NCBI GenBank assembly: GCA_027036135.1
Contig: JALVSY010000016.1
Span: 1-64,000, forward strand
Direction: 5' to 3'
DNA length: 64,000 nt
Source: Pyrodictiaceae archaeon
GTDB lineage: Archaea > Thermoproteota > Thermoprotei_A > Sulfolobales > Pyrodictiaceae
Shown here: positions 7,547 to 16,900 of the stretch, piece by piece
Numbering within the stretch: the stretch's first letter is position 1
How the letters are laid out: the number at the start of each line of letters is the position of its first letter
Position numbers and translations under genes: made by a program
Notes under the pieces: generated by a model
What the model was told of the DNA's origin: nothing
The model's database searches: none
The model's input: the letters and a program-made list of their open reading frames with translations, nothing else

Positions 7547-8329
7547 ATATTCACGCAGAAACATAGTCTCAACATAGATACGCTTATCCATATTCAAAAG
7601 AAAATATCAGAAAAAGCATTATCTAGCATTAAAGCCGGGTTATCGGGAACTCCGAGAACCGCACTGGGTCTTGATGCAGCGTATTCTAAGAGATATGGTG
7701 GTGTAGCAATAGCCGCCCTTGTTGACATAAGTAATTGTAATCTCATAGAGTATAGCGTCTCCATAGGTGAGCCTAAGCTAGAATACATTCCAGGCCTTTT
7801 GGCATTCAGAGAGGCAGCCCTATTTTATACAGCCATACAGAGGCTTAAACATCAATCCTATGATGTAATAGTAGTTGATGGACACGGGGTATCGCATCCG
7901 AGATACGCTGGTATAGCAACACATATTGGCCTCGCATTAGCTAAGCCATCAATAGGTGTCGCTAAGAAGAAGCTTTATGGAGTATTAAAAATGATCAGAG
8001 ATAGAGAATCGTGTCGCGACTTTCCATGCGTTATCGGAGAATTAATTGATAAGAAACGAAGTGATCTAGTACTGGCTTATGCAGTTATACCTAAGAGCAG
8101 AGATAAGAGTCCGATATATGTAAGCCCGGGTGCACATATCTCTCTAGATGATGCATATAGAGTAATATCGTCGATGCTTGAGAAGAGTCCATCAAAGCTA
8201 CCTTGTCCGACATACTATGCCGACAAGTTGTCCAAAAAGATAGCCAGAGGCCTAGACGCTGGCACGCTAAGCCCGCGCTCATTTAAGCTAAGAGCGTTGA
8301 GTACCCTTGATAAGTACCTAATTACCTAA
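7547..8329 (+). CDS. nfi: Endonuclease V (deoxyinosine repair), start codon unclear
   Basis: Cleaves near deoxyinosine in DNA during repair of deaminated adenine. Conserved parts are GLDAAYS (first catalytic Asp, codons from about 7667), EYIPGLLAFRE (Glu), VDGHGVSHPR (second Asp) and IGVAKKKLYG. The conserved reading frame is open from 7535, but there is no ATG, GTG or TTG before a TTG at 7799, which would remove the first catalytic Asp. A GGAGG at 7538-7542 points to a start at ATA 7547 or ACG 7553; an ATG at 7536 is in another frame and stops at once. It is either a rare start codon or a frameshift. The N-terminal coordinate given is a best guess. Confidence 0.85.
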   Translation: MFTQKHSLNIDTLIHIQKKISEKALSSIKAGLSGTPRTALGLDAAYSKRYGGVAIAALVDISNCNLIEYSVSIGEPKLEYIPGLLAFREAALFYTAIQRLKHQSYDVIVVDGHGVSHPRYAGIATHIGLALAKPSIGVAKKKLYGVLKMIRDRESCRDFPCVIGELIDKKRSDLVLAYAVIPKSRDKSPIYVSPGAHISLDDAYRVISSMLEKSPSKLPCPTYYADKLSKKIARGLDAGTLSPRSFKLRALSTLDKYLIT

Positions 8330-8364
8330 TTAGATAAGGGGTGATACAGCAATATACAACAGTA

Positions 8365-9411
8365 TTAGTCTATAACTCCGGTTATCCTTGCTAGTTGTTC
8401 AGCCGCTTTTTTGGTAAGCCCTGTCTCGCCGAGAATAGTATATCTCTCTGGCCTAATCTTATGTGCTATTGTAAGAGCTTCTATGATTATGTGATCCGGT
8501 ATACCGTAATCCCTAGCCTTGATCGGTATCCCTACTTTCTCAACCGTGTTTTTAACCCTTCTCCAGTCGCCTCCATGGAGGTACATCATCATTATCGTCC
8601 CAAGGGCCACTTGTTCCCCGTGAAGAGCTCTTCCCGGATATAGTACATCAAGAGCATGACTGAATAAGTGCTCTGATCCACTTGCAGGCCTAGTGGAGCC
8701 AGCTATACACATAGCAACACCGCTGCTCACAAGCCCTTCAACGAGTATCCTTATAGCCTCTTTGCTTCCACGCCCTATCTCGCCTGCGTACTCTATTATG
8801 TGACGAGCCGAGAGAAGAGCAAGCTTTGCTGCGTACTCTCCGTAATATTCGCCCTTAAGTCTATGTGCGAGCTTCCAATCACGTACAGCAGTAAGCTTAG
8901 CAATTAAGTCGCCAGCACCAGCCCTAACGAGACGCTTCGGAGCATCCGCTATAATGTCTATATCAGCTATAATGGCATAGGGTGTTCTAACCCTAATAGA
9001 GTAAGGCCTATTAAGCCCCTTCAACGAGACAAAGGGAGACACTATACCATCGTGAGAAGGACTCGTCGGCACACTAATCATGACTTTCTCAGTCTTGTAT
9101 GCAACGTATTTTGCTAAGTCTATCGACTTGCCTCCACCAAAGCCTATAACAATATCTGGTCGATATTCAGCCACCTCTGCTGCCAATTTCTCAGCAAAAT
9201 CCCTAGAAGGCGTTCTTGCAGTAAACACGCTGTACTCCTTTACCCTGCCTAGTGACTCTAAGAATACGTCAGAGTATTTTTTCCATACATTAGGCCCAGC
9301 TATTATAGCGACTGTAGGGCGCTCTTTTACATCAGTAACTACGCTAGATAGAGACTTAATAGCTCCATTGCCTACAATGACGTGTTGAGGAAGCATTATA
9401 TGATGAAGCAA
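8365..9411 (-). CDS. egsA: sn-glycerol-1-phosphate dehydrogenase
   Basis: Reduces dihydroxyacetone phosphate to sn-glycerol-1-phosphate, the backbone of archaeal ether lipids (NAD(P)H- and Zn-dependent, cytosolic). Recognisable parts are GFGGGKSIDLAKYVA (nucleotide binding), PTSPSHDGIVSP, and metal-ligand histidines in GSEHLFSHAL and LHGEQVALG. The frame is open to an ATG at 9480, but a TATA box sits at 9481-9491 directly before it, so that ATG would lie upstream of the expected transcript start. I therefore favour the TTG at 9411 (then LHHIMLPQHVIVG, which matches the family's usual N-terminus). It is divergent from psmB2. Confidence 0.93.
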   Translation of the reverse strand: MLHHIMLPQHVIVGNGAIKSLSSVVTDVKERPTVAIIAGPNVWKKYSDVFLESLGRVKEYSVFTARTPSRDFAEKLAAEVAEYRPDIVIGFGGGKSIDLAKYVAYKTEKVMISVPTSPSHDGIVSPFVSLKGLNRPYSIRVRTPYAIIADIDIIADAPKRLVRAGAGDLIAKLTAVRDWKLAHRLKGEYYGEYAAKLALLSARHIIEYAGEIGRGSKEAIRILVEGLVSSGVAMCIAGSTRPASGSEHLFSHALDVLYPGRALHGEQVALGTIMMMYLHGGDWRRVKNTVEKVGIPIKARDYGIPDHIIIEALTIAHKIRPERYTILGETGLTKKAAEQLARITGVID

Positions 9412-9480
9412 GGCTGCGTCTACACCCTTGCGGCAAGCGTACCCATTACTAAGAGTCACTATTTTAGTAACTGTACACAT

Positions 9481-9491
9481 GTTTATAAGTG
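9481..9491. promoter_or_regulatory. Shared TATA box between egsA (left) and psmB2 (right)
   Basis: GTTTATAAGTG reads as a TATA element in both directions (TTTATAAG rightward, CTTATAAAC leftward). Rightward, transcription would begin near 9510-9515, about 15 bases before the psmB2 start; leftward near 9455-9460, about 45 bases before the egsA start chosen here. It is the only good TATA-like sequence in the gap. Confidence 0.55.
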
Positions 9492-9529
9492 ACTCCGCAA
9501 ACTAGAGCCCTACATGGCTGAAAACATTG

Positions 9530-10189
9530 ATGCCTGCTAATACGCGGCTGCCGAGCCAGCACGACATAGAGGAGGTACTTAGGAAGACAGGCACGACGAC
9601 AGTCGGGCTTCGCTTTCGCGACTTTGTAGTGTTGGCGGCGGATAGGAGAGCTACAGCAGGGTATTATGTCGCGCATAAGCGTACTAGAAAGATAATCAAA
9701 ATATCAGACTATATGGCTATGACGACAGCAGGGCTTGTAGCAGACGCCCAGACACTAGCGGAGTGGCTTTCCCTCGAGGTTCAGCACTATATGCTAATTA
9801 ATAAAAAACGTATGAGTGTACAAGCAGCTGCCCAACTTCTTGCAACAATACTGCATTCGTCAAGATTCTATCCCTATATAGTCCAATTACTACTGGGCGG
9901 CTATGATACTGCGCCACGATTATATAGCATTGATTGGTACGGCGGAATAACTGAAGAGAAGTACGTAGTGACGGGCTCTGGTTCACCTACAGCAATCGGT
10001 GTTGTAGAAGATCAATATAGGGAGGACTTGAGCATCGAGGAAGCAGTTGATCTCGCAAAGAGAGCTGTAGCCTCCTCGATAAAAAGAGACGCTTTCACAG
10101 GTAATGGGATCAATGTAGTAGTAATAGGTAGGGGCTTCTTCAAGGAGTATAGCTTCAACCTCAAAGATATATTGAAAAGTAAGGTCTAA
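9530..10189 (+). CDS. psmB2: Proteasome beta subunit, catalytic
   Basis: The active 20S proteasome beta subunit: an N-terminal threonine hydrolase that degrades unfolded proteins inside the core particle. A 21-residue propeptide (counting from ATG 9530) ends in TG before TTTVGL, so autocleavage exposes the catalytic Thr. Numbered from that Thr, Asp17 (AADRRAT) and Lys33 (RTRKIIK) are present. GSGSPTAIGV and the C-terminal NGINVVVIG are typical. An in-frame TTG at 9527 is adjacent; the ATG is preferred. It pairs with the Thr-less psmB1 at 6.8 kb. Confidence 0.96.
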   Translation: MPANTRLPSQHDIEEVLRKTGTTTVGLRFRDFVVLAADRRATAGYYVAHKRTRKIIKISDYMAMTTAGLVADAQTLAEWLSLEVQHYMLINKKRMSVQAAAQLLATILHSSRFYPYIVQLLLGGYDTAPRLYSIDWYGGITEEKYVVTGSGSPTAIGVVEDQYREDLSIEEAVDLAKRAVASSIKRDAFTGNGINVVVIGRGFFKEYSFNLKDILKSKV

Positions 10190-10508
10190 AGCAGAACAAG
10201 TAACAGTCAAGTTTATCAAAAACTTTAAAAAGAGTTGATGAACGCTAGTTCATAGTGTTGGAGACGTAGAGTAAACAATATCATATAATATCATATCATA
10301 TATTAGCTTAAACGGACAAAAAGGATAATTATTTGGTCATGTGTGGCTGAGTCCCGGTTTTTCAGTACTTGTTATGTTAGTCATCTATGCTTGCGCCTGG
10401 TAATCTCTTAAGGATAATTACTGCACAAAGATTCGGACTCGACAAGAGGATGCAATTCATGTCTAAGCATCATTATTACGAATATGAAGACTATCACGTA
10501 TAAAACAA
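10190..10508. other. 319-bp intergenic stretch upstream of aCPSF1
   Basis: No gene is evident. A TATA-like ACTTTAAAAAG lies near 10220-10230, and an AT-rich run built from repeated ATATCAT units lies at about 10277-10304. I found no tRNA or box C/D and D pair at a plausible distance. Part of it may be a long leader or the missing N-terminus of aCPSF1, but no in-frame extension is convincing. Confidence 0.4.
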
Positions 10509-12509
10509 TTGTTAACTTCAGGATACGTTATTATGATTACTTGCCCTAGAGGTGTTAAAAAATTGTATAAAAGAAGTGAGTTAAAGAATATAGTAGGACT
10601 AATACTAGCACAACTAACTCCCCGAAATGTGCAAGTAACCAGAATAGAGTTTGAAGGCCCCGAAATAGCAATATATATCAAGAACCCTGATATCATAACA
10701 AAATACCCTGATGTAGCCAAGGATATTGCCAAAAAGCTAAAGAAACGAATAGTAATTCGAACAGATCCGTCAGTTAGAAAGAGTAAGAAAGAGACTGAGG
10801 AACTCATAAGGCAATTAGTGCCAGCTGAGGCGGGAATCAAGGGCATAGAATTCGATGACGTCCTAGGCGAGGTTATCGTAAAGGCTGAGAAGATAGGCTT
10901 GGTGTACGGAAAGAACCGTTCTATATATAATAAGGTCCTTGCTGAGACTGGGTGGAGACTAACCGCAGTTAGGGTACCACCTGTTGACCCAAGGGAGCTT
11001 GATACAGTAAACAAGATACTGCACTATACGCTTGAGCAAAGCAGTTACCGATTAAACTTCCTACGAGCAGCGGGAGAACGTATACATAGAGGAGTCATAT
11101 TAGAGAATAGATATGTACGAATAACAGCATTAGGTGGCTTCATGGAGGTTGGTAGATCTGCTATACTCGTAGAGACTAGTGAGAGTAAAGTACTTCTTGA
11201 TGTAGGCCTCAACCCGGGGTTTAATGATTATAGAATGTTTCCGCGCCTTGATATAGACCAGCTCAAGCTAGAAGAACTAGACGCAGTTGTCGTGACTCAT
11301 GCGCATCTAGACCACGTAGGCCTCGTGCCTTACTTGTTTAAATACGGGTACCGCGGCCCAGTTTATGTAACCAAGCCCACACGCGACTTAATGATTCTAC
11401 AACTGCTTGATCTACTTGATATAATGCATAGAAGTCATAGGGAGCCTCCATATACCCAGCTTGAAGTAAAGAAGATGCTGCTGCATACGATAACCTTGGA
11501 CTATGGAGAAGTAACTGACATTGCTCCCGATATAAAGCTAACCTTCTATAATGCGGGTCATATTCTCGGCTCAGCTATGGCGCATCTCCATATCGGTGAG
11601 GGACTTCATAACATAGTTTATACGGGTGACTTTAAGTTTGGAAGAACAAGGCTCTTAGACAAGGCGGACTATGAGTTTCCCCGCGTGGAGACCTTAATCA
11701 TGGAGAGCACCTATGGAGATAGAGACCAGCCCAGAAGAGACATGGCTGAACTTGAACTTATTAGTGTTATTAGCCGCACAATAGCCAGAGGAGGAAAAGT
11801 ACTAATACCAGCAATGGCTATCGGTAGATCACAAGAAATACTACTAGTATTAACTGATGCCTTTAACAGAAAATTATTGCCAGACGTTAAGGTATATATT
11901 GATGGAAGTATACCCGAGGTAACAGCAATACATCTCTCATATCCTGAACTCCTATCCTCAAAGATTCGTTCCAAAATACTCCAAGGCGCTAATCCGTTCT
12001 ATCATGAGAACATGGAAAAGGTAAAGAATAAGCAAATGAGGGAGGATATTGCTAAATCAAAAGAGCCTGCAGTAATAGTAGCTACATCCGGTATGCTGAA
12101 TGGTGGACCATCCGTAGAATATCTTAGACTCCTAGCATCAGATCCTAAGAACTCGCTAGTATTCGTTGGCTACCAGGCTAAGGGTACTCTCGGAAGGCGC
12201 ATACTTGACGGGGAAAGAGAGGTAACGATGATAGGTGAGGACGGTAAGCTAGAACTAGTAAAAATCAATATGGAGGTAAAGTACATTGAAGGTTTCTCCG
12301 GTCACTCAGACCGAAGACAACTACTAGCATTTCTTGCTAATATGAAGCCGAAGCCTAAGAACATTGTACTGAATCACGGAGAGCCTCAATCAATACTTAA
12401 CCTAGCCGAGACTATAAGGAGAAGAGCTGAGAACCTAGGTCTAGGACCCGATATAAGAGCATACACTCCTAGCGTGCTAGGATCTCTGTACTTGACCGGT
12501 ATAGCTTAG
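10509..12509 (+). CDS. aCPSF1 (FttA), KH-metallo-beta-lactamase-beta-CASP nuclease
   Basis: Archaeal CPSF73 homologue that cleaves nascent RNA at U-rich sites and terminates transcription. In the 666-residue protein, about residues 1-150 are the two KH-like domains (starting around LTPRNVQVTRIEFEGPE). The metallo-beta-lactamase motif HAHLDH is at 264-269, the Zn-ligand region NAGHILGSAM and YTGDFKFG follow, and the beta-CASP part includes MESTYGDRDQ, IPAMAIGRSQE, TSGMLNGGPS and the C-terminal GHSDRRQL and NHGEPQS. The annotated TTG start is uncertain because of the long leader. It is convergent with the PUA gene, with a 4-bp overlap of the stops. Confidence 0.95.
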   Translation: MLTSGYVIMITCPRGVKKLYKRSELKNIVGLILAQLTPRNVQVTRIEFEGPEIAIYIKNPDIITKYPDVAKDIAKKLKKRIVIRTDPSVRKSKKETEELIRQLVPAEAGIKGIEFDDVLGEVIVKAEKIGLVYGKNRSIYNKVLAETGWRLTAVRVPPVDPRELDTVNKILHYTLEQSSYRLNFLRAAGERIHRGVILENRYVRITALGGFMEVGRSAILVETSESKVLLDVGLNPGFNDYRMFPRLDIDQLKLEELDAVVVTHAHLDHVGLVPYLFKYGYRGPVYVTKPTRDLMILQLLDLLDIMHRSHREPPYTQLEVKKMLLHTITLDYGEVTDIAPDIKLTFYNAGHILGSAMAHLHIGEGLHNIVYTGDFKFGRTRLLDKADYEFPRVETLIMESTYGDRDQPRRDMAELELISVISRTIARGGKVLIPAMAIGRSQEILLVLTDAFNRKLLPDVKVYIDGSIPEVTAIHLSYPELLSSKIRSKILQGANPFYHENMEKVKNKQMREDIAKSKEPAVIVATSGMLNGGPSVEYLRLLASDPKNSLVFVGYQAKGTLGRRILDGEREVTMIGEDGKLELVKINMEVKYIEGFSGHSDRRQLLAFLANMKPKPKNIVLNHGEPQSILNLAETIRRRAENLGLGPDIRAYTPSVLGSLYLTGIA

Positions 12510-13000
12510 AGATTCTCAGCGAGTCTCCAATACTTATCCTGTAGATGATGAAGACATCGCGTAACTTTGCCCTTATCCATTTCCTCTATCTCGGCGCTGC
12601 TATAGAGAGCCTCATGTACAGCTAATGGTAATAATTTACTGGGCTCAACAATAACCACTATATCACCCTTATTGAAATCGCGGCTAATCCGGACTATCCC
12701 AGGCCTCATGAGGTTGGCGCCACGTGCAATCGGCATTACGGCTCCTTGGTCAACAACTATTGACGGTAACCAGTTGTAACCGCTCTTGAGGAGAAACTTT
12801 AGATGAGGTACTATTTTTCCCTCGATCTCTATGAATGCAGGCATATTATTAACTATGAATATTTTCACGTCATTTTCAACTACTACTTCGACTTTATCGT
12901 CCCTAGTTATGAGTTCTACTCCATAGAGCGATTTAATTGTTTCAATGAGTTTTTTCTTGTCTTTCTTAGATATTATCCATCTACGCACGTGTGTCACCAC
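12506..13000 (-). CDS. MCT-1-like PUA-domain protein
   Basis: A 165-residue protein with an N-terminal basic domain (RRWIISKKDKKKLIETIK) and a C-terminal PUA domain (GANLMRPGIVRI, NKGDIVVIVEP). The layout matches archaeal homologues of MCT-1/DENR-associated proteins, which bind tRNA or the small ribosomal subunit. The frame is open to 13111, inside the divergent LSm gene, but the GTG at 13000 gives the family-like start and removes the overlap. Function in translation is inferred. Confidence 0.82.
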   Translation of the reverse strand: MVTHVRRWIISKKDKKKLIETIKSLYGVELITRDDKVEVVVENDVKIFIVNNMPAFIEIEGKIVPHLKFLLKSGYNWLPSIVVDQGAVMPIARGANLMRPGIVRISRDFNKGDIVVIVEPSKLLPLAVHEALYSSAEIEEMDKGKVTRCLHHLQDKYWRLAENL

Positions 13001-13045
13001 TGAGGCTTGATAGTGCCCCTGGCTATTGGTGTGAAGAGGGAATGC

Positions 13046-13055
13046 CCTATAAATC
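13046..13055 (+). promoter_or_regulatory. TATA box of the LSm-L37e genes
   Basis: CCTATAAATC is 39-48 bp upstream of the LSm ATG (13094), giving an expected start of transcription near 13075-13080 and a short GC-rich leader (GGGGGCAGCGGT). Confidence 0.55.
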
Positions 13056-13093
13056 CCTAGGCACTGCCTCCCCCGTGTGCTGGGGGCAGCGGT

Positions 13094-13321
13094 ATGGCTG
13101 AGACAACGCACAAAATCCTATCAGAAAATATAGGAAATGTTGTGCTCGTCAAGCTGCGAGGAGCCAATGAGGTAAGAGGAAAGCTAAAAAGTTATGACCA
13201 GCACCTCAACATAGTGCTAGAAGATGCGGAAGAGATTTTCGAGGATGGACACACCCGTAAACTAGGCACAATAGTGATACGTGGGGACACAGTGCTCCTC
13301 ATATCGCCGGCACAAGCATAA
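13094..13321 (+). CDS. Sm-like archaeal RNA-binding protein
   Basis: A 75-residue LSm protein, the archaeal counterpart of Sm/Hfq rings, binding U-rich RNA. Sm1 has [27 protein letters not shown] and Sm2 has [16 protein letters not shown], both with the conserved Asp-His-x-Asn and Arg-Gly signatures. The gene is followed 22 bp later by rpl37e, a frequent archaeal pairing. Confidence 0.96.
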   Translation: MAETTHKILSENIGNVVLVKLRGANEVRGKLKSYDQHLNIVLEDAEEIFEDGHTRKLGTIVIRGDTVLLISPAQA

Positions 13322-13343
13322 CAAGTGAATGAGGTGATATAGC

Positions 13344-13532
13344 ATGTCTAAGGGAACGCCATCCTTTGGCAAAATGAGCAAGAACTATACGCATATACGG
13401 TGCCCGAGATGCGGGAGACATGCCTACAACGTTGCTAAGGGTTACTGTGCTGCATGCGGTTATGGGCGTAGTAGGAGGCTTCGCCGATATTCCTGGATGA
13501 ATAAAAAGGTTAACAGGAAAAGGCTTCGGTAA
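13344..13532 (+). CDS. rpl37e: Ribosomal protein eL37
   Basis: A 62-residue large-subunit protein with a zinc ribbon ([10 protein letters not shown] at about 19-28, CAACGYG at about 34-40) and a basic C-terminus ([13 protein letters not shown]). It starts with the family-typical [11 protein letters not shown] good ribosome-binding site (GAGGTGAT) is seven bases upstream. It is cotranscribed with LSm. Confidence 0.97.
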   Translation: MSKGTPSFGKMSKNYTHIRCPRCGRHAYNVAKGYCAACGYGRSRRLRRYSWMNKKVNRKRLR

Positions 13533-13608
13533 GTAAGTCTACTAGATTTGTATTAACGCATATTAAGTTAGTAAGAACGAGCAGCCTCTGTTGTATAGGG
13601 GGAGAGTA

Positions 13609-13860
13609 GTGGCTAAACAGAAGAAGAAATTCAACATACTTGAGCACGAGCTTGTTCCTCGACATGAGATAGTTCCGCCGGATGAGGCTATCCGTATATT
13701 ACGAGAGCTCAATATTCGGCCGGAGCAGTTGCCCTGGTTGCGAGTAACCGATCCTGTTGCCCGTGAAATAGGAGCTAAGCCCGGGGACATAGTTAGGATT
13801 TATCGTAAGAGCCCCACGGCTGGAGAAATAGTTGTTTATCGCTACGTAGTTGGGTACTAA
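13609..13860 (+). CDS. rpoH: RNA polymerase subunit H (Rpb5 homologue)
   Basis: An 83-residue archaeal RpoH, equivalent to the C-terminal assembly domain of eukaryotic Rpb5: [35 protein letters not shown] and [17 protein letters not shown] are family hallmarks. The frame is open from a TTG at 13591, but the GTG at 13609 follows an AGGGGGA ribosome-binding site (13597-13603) and gives the usual length. First gene of the RNA polymerase operon. Confidence 0.95.
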   Translation: MAKQKKKFNILEHELVPRHEIVPPDEAIRILRELNIRPEQLPWLRVTDPVAREIGAKPGDIVRIYRKSPTAGEIVVYRYVVGY

Positions 13861-13902
13861 GTTTGTATGAACAAGCATGCTTACATGAGGTGATGGTGTG
13901 TC

Positions 13903-16900
13903 TTGGCTGCTTCCTCTGAGGCTTTTCCCTCTGTCGAGGATAGATGGGTAGTTATGAAAGCATTTATAGATGAGTACGGCTTAGTAAGACAGCACATTGA
14001 TTCCTTTAATAGATTTGTTGAGAAGGAACTTAAACAGATTGTGAGAGAGTTTGGGCGCGTTGCGACCCCTCGAAGGTACTACGAGATAAGGATAGTTGAT
14101 GTTGAGCTAGGCGAGCCAATGGTAATCGAGAGTGATGGGGGAGAACACCCAGTAACCCCGATGGAGTGTAGAATACGTGACCTAACATACGCGGCGCCAA
14201 TCAAGGCGAAAGTAGTCGTAGTAGAGAATGGTGTGGAGCAGGAACCTGAGGAGGTAATTCTCGGCTTTCTCCCAATAATGCTACGCTCAAAGGCGGATCC
14301 GCTTGCTAGGTGCTTCTACGAGGGCGGTGATAGGGAGGAGTGCGAAAGAAGGCTTGTGGATGCTGGCGAGGACCCCAAGGATCCAGGAGGTTATTTCATA
14401 ATAAATGGATCCGAAAGAGTCGTTGTGATGCAAGAAGACCAGGCACTAAACAGAATCCTAGTTGGCAAAGCACGAGCTGGTACTGGTAGCGCGGTTTATA
14501 CAGCTAAGGTTATATCATCCCATGCTGGTGTAAGGTACCAGCTTATACTCGATATGCACAAGGATGGCACACTTCATGTATCGATGAGCAGGGCATTGAG
14601 CAAGATACCATTTGTAGTTCTTATGAGGGCCCTTGGCCTGGAGAGCGATAGAGATATAGTACTAGCGGTTTCACCCGATCCACAGCTGCAACAAATGCTT
14701 ATTCCATCCCTTGAGCAAGCTAGGGCAATAAACACGGTAGAGGATGCACTTGACTACATAGGTAGTAGGTTTAGAGAAGGTATAGGTAAGCCTAGAGAGC
14801 AGAGAATACGCATAGCAGAAAGAGTCCTTGACACCATACTCTTACCGCATATCGGCACCTCTCCTCAAGATAGGCTACGCAAGGCGCTCTTCCTTGGACA
14901 AATGGCTGCTAAGCTCCTTGAGTACGTGCTTGGACGAAGACCCGAGGACGACAAGGATCACTATGCGAATAAGCGTGTCCTCTTAGCAGGCGACCTCATA
15001 GCAATGGTATTCGGGATAGCTATGAGGACGCTTGTATATGATATTAGGCAGCAGCTAGAACGCTTGCGCGCGCGTGGACGTAGAATAACCGCTAGGATGC
15101 TAATAAGATCTGATATAGTTACTAACCGTATACGCGAGGCACTAGCTACAGGTAACTGGCCTGGGCAGAGAACTGGTGTAAGCCAGCTACTTGACAGAAC
15201 TAATTGGCTCTCAATGCTTAGTCATCTTAGGCGCGTGGTATCACAGCTAAGCAGGAGCCAGCCACACTTCGAGGCACGCGATGTTCATGGGACACAGTGG
15301 GGCAGGATATGTCCGTTCGAAACACCTGAAGGCCCTAACTGTGGCCTAGTAAAGAACCTTGCATTAATGGCCTACGTATCACCTGGTGCAGATGAAAGTG
15401 AAGTAGAGAAATTACTCTACAGCATGGGTGTCCGAGACGCTGTAGAGATCTTCAATGAGGTACGGAAAGCAGGCTATTACCCTCCAGAGCTAATGGCATG
15501 GAGCAAAGTGTTCCTAAATGGTAAACTAATAGGGTATCATCCTAAGGGCGAGGAACTAGTATACACTATACGTAAGCTCCGTCGCCAGGGTAAACTTTCA
15601 CCGTATATAAATGTAGCTCATTACAAGACTGAGCATATCAACGAGGTTCACATTAACACAGATCCCGGTCGTCTCCTGCGCCCCGTCTTCGTCGTTGAGG
15701 ACGGCAAACTAGTGTATAGGCCAGAGCATGCTGAGAAACTAAGGCGCGGAGAATGGCGCTTCAGCGACCTGCTTAGAAACGGTATTGTTGAGATGCTTGA
15801 CGCAGAGGAGGAAGAAAACACCTATATCGCATTAAATCCTCAAGATATAACCAAGGAACATACACATATGGAGATATGGCCCGCGGCTATAATGAGCGTT
15901 ACCGCCGCTACGATACCTTATGCTGAGCACAACCAGTCTCCACGTAATACCTATCAAGCAGCTATGGCTAAGCAGGCACTAGGTCTCTATGCCGCTAATT
16001 ATCAAATAAGAGTTGATACTAGGGGTCACCTTCTCCACTATCCGGAGAAGCCACTCGTGCAGACAAGAATGCTTGACGTAATAGGGTTCAACGAGAGGCC
16101 TGCTGGCCAAAACGTTGTAATAGCAGTGATGTCCTTCACGGGCTACAACATAGAGGACGCAATAATAATGAATAAATCCTCTGTTGAACGAGGCTTGGCC
16201 CGTTCAACGTTCTTTAGACTATACGCTACGGAGGAGAGACGATACTCTGGTGGCCTAAGCGACCGCATAGAGGTGCCGGAGCCGAGTGTTGAGGGCTCAA
16301 AACCCCCCGAGATGTACAGGAAACTCGATGCTGATGGTATTGTGAGCCCAGAGGTAGAGGTAAAGGGCGGCGAAGTACTAATAGGCAAGACTAGCCCGCC
16401 CCGCTTCATGGAAGAATATAGAGAGTTTGGAACAGTATCTGTTAGGCGCCGCGACACCTCAGTCACCATGAGGCATGGCGAGAAGGGCTTCGTTGACACA
16501 GTAATACTGACGGAGAACGTTGAGGGCTTCAAGCTAGTCAAGGTACGAGTAAGAGACCAGAGAATACCAGAACTCGGCGACAAGTTCGCTTCACGCCATG
16601 GCCAGAAAGGTGTCATAGGCCTCTTAATACCTCAGTACGACATGCCTTTCACGGAGGATGGGATAACACCCGACATAATCATAAACCCGCATGCATTCCC
16701 TTCAAGAATGACTCTCGGACAGTTATTTGAGACGATAGCGGGCAAATATGCTGCAATATATGCTAGGTTCGTTGACGGCACACCATTCGCAAAGGAGCCA
16801 ATAGAGAACCTTAAGATAGAGCTACTCAAAGCAGGCTATGCTCCCGATGGAACTGAGCTAATGTATGATGGTAGGACTGGCGAGATGCTGCGCAACCCGA

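Noticed and set aside
10190-10508. Box-C-like GTTGATGA near 10230
   Set aside because: The nearest CTGA is about 115 bases away, with no D' or C' pair, so no C/D RNA is called.
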